From Solen grandis (lineage: Eukaryota > Mollusca > Bivalvia > Adapedonta > Solenidae): DNA of 64,000 nt. Made by a program: the position numbers and the translations under genes. The notes under the pieces are model-generated. The model was not told where the DNA came from, did not search any database, and saw only the letters and a program-made list of their open reading frames with translations. How positions within the stretch are numbered: position 1 is the stretch's first letter; every line of letters starts with the position of its first letter. The stretch lies in contig CM037789.1 in assembly GCA_021229015.1 (NCBI GenBank), positions 26,608,782 through 26,672,781 of the forward strand, written 5' to 3'. Shown piece after piece: positions 11,749 through 23,700 of the stretch.

Positions 11749-14700
11749 ATGAATTGCCTCTTGATCTCGCTTGTTGCTGTCATCGTTGTCGTTCTCAGAC
11801 CGGAAACCGGGGCTGTCGTCGTTGTAAAAGAAAAAGGTAAGTGTACTGTGTATAATTTTTTATAATTTCTATAAAAAAAGGGATATAAGAAGTATTTGAT
11901 GAATAGTATTGGAAGCAGTGATACATAAAAGACATTTTGTATATGTTACTGTTTATCATACTGATAAATATAACCAGAGATGTTCTTTCGATAAATTAAG
12001 TATTTTATAGTTTTTAATGATAACGAACATGCATAAATTCTCCATTTCAGCAATCGTAAAGCTTTATGAATGGCAGACGTTGCGGCTCAATTCTAAGGGT
12101 AAAATGGCATTTCCCGAAAAAATAAAATTACGAATTTCCACGGAAACAGTCGATTTTATCCTTCCACTTATGAAGAAAAACGCATGTTTTACACGCATGC
12201 CCGTTGTGTCCGACATTTATACCTCCGGAAACTGGAGCAGTGCAGAGTTTTTGAAGGTAACATACGTGTGTCATGGTCACTGCTGTTATCTTTTTTACTT
12301 GTTTTACTTACTGGCATACTATTACAACAACATCTATCATAACAGCAACTACTACTGCTACTTTATTTATCCTTTTTAATCTGTTACGTGTATTAATGGT
12401 TTATTCTTTTTTTAAAGAAGCGCAGTCAGACTTTCCTCTTTTACAAATGTATGGCATATTAAGTAATCCTAATCTGTAATCGGTGAAAAATAATATGTAA
12501 GTGGTCCGGTAGCTCATTCAATAGAAACTCGAATTGTAGGCCAGGGATCCCGGGTTCGAATCCCGGTCTAGCTGCACATTTTCCCACTTTGTTACACCAA
12601 ACGTTGGGCCCTTATTAGACTAAATACTTTAAGGTCGTTACCAACAAAATGTTAGATTAATATGTTGTTAAAAATAATTAACTGACTAACAATATCTGCT
12701 AACGACTGAAGTACATAGTTATCTATACAAGGGAAGCAATTAATAATGACTACAAAAAAATAATGCAATTTTCGCTGTCGTTTTTAAATACTCATTATGC
12801 TTATTTTCCAGGATGTCTGTTTTTACCAAAACTTAAGCATCGGTGCATTCTTCTCCATCACTGCTGTGAACCAACGTTCATTTCTTGTAGTAAGTTTAGA
12901 GTGATATATTTGTGTGACCGGTCAGATGTAATAAGTAACCATTTTGTTTTAAAAATATTATTTATATTTTAGTTGAGATGTATTTTTTTCGCGTTGATTT
13001 GGAAACAAGTTTTTACAACCGATCATCTCGACGGTTCCTGAGTTGGATCAGTACTTTGCGCATGGAAAGTTAAAATATTCTTGCTCCCAATTTGGTTCGA
13101 ACCTATAACCTTCGAATCCGCAGATATGTAAGCTACCACTGGGTCCCGGAAAATACACTTAATGGGTGGTACATTTCATAAGGCAGCTACATGTACTTAG
13201 CAGTTACTCTGTCTTATTGGCCATTCAACAAGAATAACAATAAATTTTCAACACAGACCTAATAGGTACAGATGCTTTACTTAAGTATACCACTATAGAT
13301 TTTGTATTGCTTTATAATGCTATGTAGGAAAGGCAACATGTTTTTTTCTTTATCCTATGTTTATATTACTTCTGTTTTAGAAATTCAATTACCACTTTGT
13401 TAATAATTGACTCTAAGTTAGAAATTTGAATATTGCATTAGGTATATGATATTGATGTACATGTATGTTTATAAATGTATAAATATATGCAGTTGTATGT
13501 ACTATTGTACGGAGCAAAGGGGTGGCCTCGACCCCATTGCTTCTATGAAGAGGAAAATAAAGTGGTAAGAAAAACATAATAAATGAAATACAACAAGAAA
13601 ACATGGTTCAACAAACATTAAAAAACGGTTTCTGGAACTAATCTACATAACATAATTTCATACCTAGTCACGTGATACCGCTGATTTGTACTCGCACAAC
13701 TAAGTTGTACCAGTAATTGTCGGGGTTGCTATTTTTGTCAAGGTACATGGCGCATAAAGGCGCTTTAAATAAAACCATCCATTCTTAAAGGTGATATTTA
13801 CTCAGACTTCCTTATTATCATTACCTATTCGGAATACCCTTAAATGGCCGATATATAGTTAAAAGTATCTCCTCTTCTTTTACTTAGCTTGAGTGACTTG
13901 CCTCTCATAGACCATAAACTGATATATACAAAAAAAAAAACAAAAAAAAAAACTTAAGTATTTTAAATCAGGGTATTACCAACCGAATCCGCCACTAAAT
14001 CACTAATAATCAGGCAGGGTGTACTAGTATCCAGTCAGTGATGCGTTTCTAACTACACAGGTCGTAATAACTTGATTAAACACAAAGTTTGATCTAATTT
14101 GTGATGATATCACATTTTAACCTTATATAATATACAGTTATCCTGCGTTATCCGAGAAGTAAACATGAAGTGCTCGGATAACGGGAGGTTCGAAGAACTG
14201 AGAGTATTTTTATTTATAAGCTTATAATTTAGATAATTTATAATTTCCACGTCTCTTTTGTAAAAAGTCCAAAAAAGGACATGGCCTCGTTAGAATCACT
14301 CCATGGAATTGCGCGATTTTATTTTGCAAATTCATGAAAGATGCAATAATTTTGTTTCAGAACGGTTGCTATGAAACGAACCGGAAACTGTACTGCGTCA
14401 AGCCGGAAGCCATCTCTATGAATCATTGGCTGCTCAAGCACACTGAAAGACCGAGTATGCCGGACTCAAGTAAGAAAGGTCAAATCATGTTGTATTCATA
14501 AATTGTTCCAAAATTTGAATTGTGGACAAAAAAAAAAAAACAATATCAAAGCCGATTTGTTCCTTTTATTCTGAATACTTTTCGTTTAGAATAGCGACAC
14601 CGAGAATCGAAACTAATCTTCAAAAGATTTCAGAGGAGACTCAAAATATTCAACTATGCTAAATATTATATGTATCATTAATGTTTTCTGTAGCAAAACA

Positions 14701-17700
14701 TACCGACAGTCACACAAAAAAGCAATGTATGAGTTATTTAGAAACGCATAGTGACTTACAAAACAACAACAAAAAGCTATCCCCGAAAAATAACAATAAA
14801 GAAAGAAAACAAACACTGACCTTATTATAAGAGTGCCAATGGAGTTAGCTACTCAATAACTTTTATAACCAATTCTAATTTTCCCCTATGAAACACAAAG
14901 TGTCCCGCCGGCTTGAAAATCAGAGCACGAAGGCCAGCCGCCGTCGACGCCAAAGTCGTCTGCTGGAAATCGAGTTGCTGCTCATTGTTGATTATTCGCT
15001 CTTTAAAAGGTAAAGCATTATGATTTATGTCTTCAAAAGAATATGCACTGAAATAACGATGTTTCGAAGAAGGGTATAGGTATAGCCCCTGTTTTAGCGC
15101 TCAGCATATAAGGGTAGTTCCAGGACTGAATGGCTCGGTGTCAGGATAATGTGACTGGGTGTGGTGTCATGCCAAATGTCTACGGCGTGATACTGCAGTG
15201 TGGTAGCACTATACCTGTTTCAGGGAGATAAAGTCCTTCTATGACTGAAATACTGTGAGTGGGACGTTAAACTCAACAATCAAACAAACATTAAAATGTC
15301 TATACATTTCATTTAATACAAATATATTTCAAATATGCTTGACTAACTGACTGAAAGAATGAATAAATAAAGCTAGACCTAAAATTCAAAAACACTCAAG
15401 GATGCTGTTCAAATCATCAAGTAAATAACATTTCGGAAAAGAAAATAAATTCAAATAATGATTTAAGTTTTAATTTCTTTAAATCAGATGGTATTCAGTT
15501 AACAAAGAAAAACCGGAAGCGGAAGTAGTATTAGAAACGATACAGAGACTGGTTCACCACTATGCTCTGATAGTGCATGGTGTCGATGTCAGGTTTAAGA
15601 ATATTCCTGGAACCAGACACACTATTGACGTCATACCCATCGGCATCTTTATTTCGCAAGTAAGTTTGTTTTTTCTTCACCTTTTCCCCGGCAAAAATAT
15701 ATATAGATCTACATTATTAAACAATGAAAAACTGAAAAGTTGCCTTCGTTCATTTGGATGATCACGAGGAGGATAAAATGGCATTACTTTGCATCTTTGC
15801 CGAATAGGTCTTTGAACAAACGGAGGACTGATTAAATACCACCTGATAAGCAGAAAAACAACTACACAACAATAATACATTAAATACATTAAAATAGCAT
15901 ATATAATGACATACGGCTTCATATATTTGTCAGGCAACATCTTAATTTGAAAGAAATGATTTATTTCGACAGTTAATCATCTTAACTGTAAGAAGGCTTT
16001 GCCACTGTGTGGGAGTTTGATTGATATTTTCAGGATGCGAACTCTTCATCATGGACAGAGGAGGTTAAGAAATTATCTGATGGCAAACCAATCGTATCAG
16101 CGGCTGCATTGTCCCTGCTTTCTGACTGGACAGTTTCAAACCGGAAACATCTCCCGAATTCTGACCATGCAATGGGATTCACGGCTTACAATCTAGTTTA
16201 CAAAGGTATGTTTTCGTAATGTTTAAAAAATGAAATCAGATAATATAAATATTAATATAAATTGATGAATCGCACTAAATGATGGCAGTACAAGAACATC
16301 AAATTAGAAAAATCATTTTACACAAATTAAAGTTTTTTTTCAACGAATTAGAGGAAGAGGATCCTAAAACAGACCATAGTGATGAACCCGGCAGCACTGA
16401 AGTGCATCCATAGCGCAAACAGGGCCTTGATCTAAAGGGAGCATCTCCCATCTTATATGCCTTATATGTGACTGGGCCTTCATTATATTGAATGTGCAAA
16501 AAAAAACTTGTCTACGAGAGCGCGCGCGAGAGAGAGAGAGAGAGAGAGATGAAAGTTTAAACGACTATGACAATGGTTGCGACGATGACGATAATGATGA
16601 GGATGGTGATGATTACAGACAATATGAAGACACTTGGTCTCGGGTACAAGCAGAGCATGTGTTCTGATCGAAGCTTCTCTATCATCGAAGACCACGGCAA
16701 TATTGCCTACGTCAGCTACATAGCGGCCCATGAGCTAGCACATAGGTATGTAAATCACGGCAACCTCAAATCTCCATGACACGTCTAGCCCTTGATAGTG
16801 TTGAAAGGGGCCGAATGCTTATAGGCGCTGACTTAACTATTTCTTTTGCTACTCACCGCTATGTGTGCTATGATTATATCGGACTGCGGTAGGTCAGTGG
16901 TTCTACTTAGTTGTCTCTGTTCGTGACAACTGCAAAACCACAGCCTTAATTATTATCAAATTCATAGTGAATGTAGCGTAAATCGCTTTGGAAATGATAC
17001 TAACCAGTATTCAATGACACTAACATAATTTTTTTTCTAGAATTTTCAAGACTTTCGCAGATTTTTAAGCGAATAATAATATTAGTTTATATATATTTGT
17101 TAAAAAAATATATAATGGATTACAGTCCTTTCACCAGCTTAACCCTTTACCTCATGAATATTCATTTACACATTAATGATTTGATGAATTATGAGTTGTA
17201 GAACTTTAAGTTGTATATGAAACAATGGAATTTTCTTTGGTGTAAATTTGAGCTAGAATTGTATGAGCAAAGAGCGGAAACCCTGATTAGAGAGTAGTCT
17301 GATCTGGGTCTGCTCTGTTTGCCAATGCGTCAAAACGAGTCTATATGACATACATACATACATACATACATACATACATACATGGGTAAATTTATACATT
17401 AGTGCATTAAATAAAATGTCAAAATAACAAATCATTCGAATAACTTGGAACATACATATAAAAAACAATGATGCTGATGAATTGATGATGACAAAATCAG
17501 AATAGCCTCTTATATAGGTCTCCATCAAAATATGAATAAAGAAACAAAATTCTTCATCATTAAGAAGTGTGTTTTTAATGATAAAGTTGTAGGCCTACAA
17601 CACTTTAGATGTTTAAAATTTGGTAAAATCCCGCCGACTCAAAAAAAAAAGTTATTACCTGTACCTTTAAAATGTCTATCTTATATTGATTTTATAACCT

Positions 17701-20700
17701 GACTTGATCTGCCTTTATTTAGTTTAGGCGCCAGACATGACGGGATGCCGGCAACGGTCAAATATGGTGACGTCATCAAAACATGCTACGCAGAAGACTC
17801 ATACGTCATGAGTCCGAAGACCTCTCGAGACCCTGATTTCGCCCCAGGTTACAATTTTACAATATTATTTAAGTTAAAATCGTCGGCACTGATATATAGT
17901 TGCGCTGGCCAAATCTTCGATGAGATAATGAATCGGAGTACCAAGAGAAAATAGATGTTCAAATGCACGTATAACGTCGTTTTGACCTACTTTGTATTTG
18001 CTTTGCGTTAACCACACGCACACATAATCATTTTATAATTTTTTAGAGTTTGCCCGCGATTTCTATCCAATCAGTGAGCCCGAAATTTCAAATTCCTGGT
18101 CGATTTAATTTGTTAAGAGTTCGGGATTTTGTGAGACTTGTCTTCTTAACTGAGATTTAACTGTTCAGAGTTTACGGCGAACTGCGCATGTCATTATTTA
18201 AAATTTTGCTCCGCCCTATTCACGTGATAGCCATATATGGCAATGTTTACTACACCGATCTCTACACACGAGGTGTGATTATCATTTAATCCCACACTGG
18301 CGCATGTTGACGTCATTTGTAAACATTGAGTAAAGTCGCTTAAATAATCATGTTTATATACAATTTAGGGCTAGAATGCCGTAGGTGCGATCTGGGGGGT
18401 AAATTCTGGTTCAAATATGCTCAATAATTTTACTATTTTCTCCTCGGCATCGATTTTTATTGCAGTTTTGGCACTTTTAGATTTTCGATTTTCTGGACGA
18501 AGTATACGCAACTGCGTATTTGGGTAAGCATAGGCACGCGCCTGATAAGAATGAAGAGCTTTGGAAATATTTTCGCAAAATGATGATTACCAGCTCAATC
18601 CAAACGGACTCCTATGCTAAATTAAATGTTTAACGTCCCACCGACAGTATTTAAGTCATTTGGAGACGATGTCTACTTGAGACGGACGTAGTGCTGTCAC
18701 ACTGCACAGTATCACGCCATAGACAGTTGGCATGATACCACACCCAATCACATTATCCTGACACCGGGCCAACCAGTCCTGGAACTACCCTTATTATGCT
18801 GAGCGCCAAGCAAAGGAGCTATAACCATTAACCAGAACCTATGTTTACGACTTCGGTAAATACAAGAATTGAAATTGATATAACGTTCATAAACAATTTA
18901 TAGATCATGTATGAACTCGTTTGATTTGGTATTTCCAGGGTATTTCTAGCCTTGATATCTTCCGCTGACAGGCTATTCTATAGATCTACGATTATTATCC
19001 ACATATTTCGTTCTTTCCTTAACGTCAATCAGTCGTTGTGTACTGATGTCTTAAGTAATACAAATAAAATAAATAAATGAAAAAAAGTCATCACTCAAAT
19101 TAAATTTCCATGCTTCATTATTGAAATCTTAAAAAGAAATGAGCCGACGGTAAAAAAACGCTCGAAATTTATGTGTTGCATCCATATTTAGAAAGCACGT
19201 GCACGTGTGTGAATACTTTACAACACGCTGACGTAACAATTTTTTGGCGCCATCTCCTAATATAGCAGTGTGACGCAGTAATAGGGCGGGGCAATCTCTA
19301 AGTTGTCAGTGTTTATTAAGAGAGAATTTAACAGTTAAGAAGCCGTCACTCGCTATGCTCGTTCTGGCTTCTTAACTGTTAAATTCTCTCTTAATAAACA
19401 CTAACTATAACCAAGAGCGTTCAAATTGTGATACATGTATACGGTATATATATTCGTATATGACTATAACAATTACCTTGTCGAACAACTTGTTAGCGGT
19501 CTCAGATTTCTGGTATATATCCAGCGCAAGCCTTTTTTTAAATTTCAAAAATATACTTGACTTCCGTTTAATTTCAAATTGTATTTCATTTTCAAACAAA
19601 CCACATTTGATGGCGTGACTGATGGTGTGTAATGAACCTGAACTGAAATTTCCCGTGATATTCAAATGAATTTATAAATAGCTATCCAATAACTTCACTG
19701 CCATAATATTTAGGTCACCAATGGTTGACCTGGTTCATGCAAAAGATCACTTGGTTTTGTATGTAATACTGAGTTAACCTAGTCATAAACGCCAAACGCG
19801 GGGATGAGATTTCCACTGCTAAAACTAGAAATATGCAAAACATCAGGCGATCAGTCTTTTTTCTCTTTGGTTCGTGACAGGGGATAACACCTCGGGCACA
19901 TTGGCTTCTAGTTTAAACTTATTTATTTTACGTCTATTTAGAAACAAGTTATTACAACTTATACTAATCCCTCTCCACGGTTCCAGGGTTGGACCAGTAC
20001 TTTTCTCCCGGGAAAGTCATGAAGAATTCTTGCCTTAAACGGGGTTCGAACCAACAACCTTCGGATCCGTAATCTGGACCACATTGGTTTCTGATCCTCA
20101 GCTGCCTGAATAAAGCAGTCTCTGGTCCTTGAATCGACTTTCTTACCTCTGGCATTTTGTTCTAGTGCACCTACGGCAGTGGAGGTTCTCGGAATGCTCG
20201 TCGCTTTATTTCGACTTCTACATCGACTATATGGACACCAACCGTAACAACTGCCTCTCTGAACGAGGAGGAAACACGTCGCTTATGCTCCTGACAAAAT
20301 CACTGACCAGTATGCAGGCCGCTTACAGCCCGGATGAACAATGTGCGCATGCACACGGAGCAAGATCGGTGTTGGCAAGGGTAAAGGTCAAAGGTTAAAA
20401 ATTGACATCTCGTGATATTTATTGTTAAAAATAACTACATGTACTCGTATATTAGAAATTGTAAGACATGTAATTTACTTTTGGTGCTGAAAACGGAGTT
20501 ATTAAGAGATTTGTGCATACATTTGTTTTTGTGTGAGAGTGACAGCCTCCCACCGTCACAGTGGAGTCGGAATGATGATACTGATTTTGAAAATGTCTTC
20601 AAATTTATTATTGAAATATTATTTTAATATGATCCAAAGATTTCTGAAAAATCGTTTTTCCCTTCTTTTTTTTTTTCTCATTACTTACAGCGGAAGTTCC

Positions 20701-23700
20701 ACGAGAATCCTAGTGACATATGTCGTAGTATTCCATGCACGTCACCTAGAAACCCTTCCATTACCATAGCAACCATTGCCATGGACGGGACGAAATGTGG
20801 AGTAAATAGCATATGTTTTTCGGGAATTTGCCGTGAAAGTCAAGGAACAGTTGAGACAGAAAAAACATATAGGGGTACATGTAAGCTATATACGAGACGT
20901 TATACGTTTGTCCCATTTTTTTTATCCATTGAAAATTCTTTATTTTCATTTTTGTCCTTTTTTTTTTAAAGAAAATTCGCGTTTGCGTACTTACCCATTT
21001 CGAGAGAAAGGCAAACACTTTACTGTAGTACATTGGTACATCACTTGAACCCTTTACTCACTGATTTTGGATTTTCTCCCTGATTTTGCCTTCTTAAAGC
21101 TGAGGAGTTCAATAAATATTTAGAAGTCGCCTTAAATTTGTGACCTTTCATAAGCTGAGAAATTTATCAGCGATTCTTTTAAAAAAGAACACCTTTCTGT
21201 TTTACAATGTACAAAAAAGATCGATCCATTCGACAAAGGATGAGTCTGTCCTGTAGGATAGAGTCTATCAAGACATTTCTCTGGACAATAGAAGCCTCCG
21301 CTTGTTTCAATGCATCCGCCAACGCAGATAGTGCTAATTTTTTGTTGATTTCAATATGTTTTGTTTTATTTCATGTGTAGTTTAAAAAAAAAAGAGAGAT
21401 TAATTTGTATTTTAAGAATGACAGAGTCAAGAGAGAAAACATTTCTTTAGTTATCATTTATGGCATCAAATGAACACAAATCTATTCAGTTTACTCCCAC
21501 TTTTTCTCTTACCATTTTTCTTTTTTTTCCCATGGGGGAACCTAAGCAGACTATGTGATGTTTTTTGACGTCATTTACATTTTTCAGCCCATTGCATCTT
21601 CGGGGACCAGCCTGGGGTTATTCAGTATCAGAAAACTTGTCTAGAACTGGTGGGCTCGAATGATAAAGCAATGAACTGTTATTCATATGACAAACAATGC
21701 TGCGGGACGTGCGCAAATCATCAGCGGAAGTATACGTCACTTCCTGGTTGTCTCTATGGTGACAGAATACAAAATTGTAATACCGTAGCGTGCCCGAGTG
21801 ATGAATGTTGTGAAACATGCGCAAGAATGTCCGGTAATCTAACAGGTATGGAACTTGTTATACTGATTTTGAATATTTAATATTATGTTGTTTAATCATA
21901 AAGACCGGTCCCGGTGACCGCCCGGGAGGTCGGTAGTTCGAAATCCTGACAACGACATACCAAGTTCGTAAAAAATGATAATGGTTTAGCTCCCTTCCTT
22001 GGCGCTCAGCATATAAGGGTAGTTCTAGGACTGGTTTGCCCAGTGTCAGAATCATGTGACTGGGTGTGATATCATGACACATGTCTACGGCGTGATACTG
22101 CAGTGTGGCAGCACTATATCTGTCTGAAGTAGACATCGCTGACTGAAATATTGTCGCTGGGACGTCAATAAACAAACAAAAATCATGAGGAAATTGTTCG
22201 AAATGCATTTGATATGTATTTATTTTATCGTTATCATATCCAATAAGCTGATTTCATTGGTCACATCATCAATTTAGGTCATTGATCCCACGCATTTAAG
22301 ACATCTTAAATGCCAAATAGTGTAAAAGCTTAATGCAAGCAGTTACATTCTTTAATTTATAATAAGGTTACATAATACTTATTTAAAGAGACACAATACC
22401 CGGAGTGGTTTGAAACACACTTCTTGTATTTGTAAGATGTTATTTTTTTAGTATCTAAAATAAGTAAGGAATCCTGGCGAGTTAAGCAGAAATATAAACA
22501 TTGGGATCACTTAGACTGACCTTTGTTCTTTGTTTTATATTTCCGTCACAGAATGTCCTTTGATAGTTTCCCCTGACAACGGCAAGTTTACCACTAATAC
22601 CGACACAACGTACCATGGCACTGTGGCGACGTTTACTTGTAACCAAGGATACATTTTGAACGGAAGTGAGAGCAGCACGTGCCTTGTAAACGGAAAATGG
22701 AGTTCCAGTGTGCCAACATGCTACTTCGGATGTCCGCGTCTGCAGATCCACCCGCACGTTCTTGTTATTAGAGACAAGGGAGACTATTCAGTAGGCGCTG
22801 TAGTCAACTTCAGGTGTGATAACGGGTTGCTGCTGAAAGGGGATATAACTCTTGTTTGTAATGAGACTTCACAATGGAATGGAACAGAGCCATCATGTGA
22901 ATTAGGTACATTCTGTGCTGCTCAAATTTCTGTTCAAATTATCTTATTTCTCTAGAAAGCCCTATTCGTATTATCCTGATATGGAAAAAGTTGTCCTTGA
23001 CGAACATTACATGCTGTGTGCCAAGCAAGGGAGATAAACCAGTCTCAATTTTACAAACTTGGTATGTCGAAACCGGGGTTTAGAATCACGACGTTACGTT
23101 AACGCTCAGGCGCTTTAACTTTTATTACATTAACTGTTATATGTGCGATGTATATACAAGCATTTCAGTTTTATGAAGAAACTTCTTTACATGAGTGACA
23201 TATTAAACAAAGATGTGCAACTAGTCTAAATTTCAAAAAAAAAAACGTAACAAATTGTCCAATTCTCGCAAAGTCACGTTTTCAAATATCTACTATTCTA
23301 TGAAAATAAATTATATCGGATTATAGAACATATCAGTACTATGAAACTGAGACCATATGCATAATTATAAGTCAAGACATAAACATATTTCATGTGAAGT
23401 AAAAACTGACTGAATGGGAATGACGTTGACTATGTAAAATGTGTTGTTTTTCTGCTACACTGGCTGCAATTAAATCATAATTTAAAAGAATTTTCAAAAT
23501 AAATAAAACTGAAAATAATATTTTCAACAGAGAAATGATAGTGTTATAATATATTTTGTTAAATTTTGCAAATTCAATGATCTGCTGTGAGCAATATTTT
23601 TCACTTGCTTTTACAGGAGTTTCCTGTCTCTGTTTAATATGTCTTTGATTAATCTCATTTTACAGATATAATGTCTCTGCCGAATATCCATGTACAAGAG

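Larger units (their letters stand above)
11749..14469 (+). other. Exons 1-4: signal peptide and reprolysin propeptide
   Basis: Exon 1 supplies a 16-residue hydrophobic leader. Exons 2-4 read as an M12B propeptide: basic and beta-rich, with an FxxLP-type stretch (DFILPLMKKNACF) and a GxFFSITAVN stretch before NGCYETNRKLYC. The paired cysteines may include the one that blocks zinc in the zymogen, but no consensus cysteine switch is clear. Intron 2 holds a tRNA-like SINE and intron 3 an inverted SINE. Confidence 0.75.
14901..17847 (+). other. Exons 5-9: furin-like site and M12B catalytic domain
   Basis: Exon 5 has SRRRRQSR followed by LEIELLLIVDYSLF, the usual first strand of the reprolysin fold. 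Exon 7 has PNSDHAMGFTAY, close to the DHAxLFTG block of ADAMTS enzymes. Exon 8 ends inside the zinc site (AAHELAH) and exon 9 completes it (SLGARHDGMP), so the active-site helix is split across an intron. YVMSP in exon 9 is the Met-turn. The three zinc histidines, the catalytic glutamate and the final aspartate are all present. Confidence 0.9.

Noticed and set aside
12508..12582. Functional tRNA gene
   Set aside because: A and B boxes are present but the acceptor arm pairs poorly and the tail is shared with another copy, so it is scored as a SINE.
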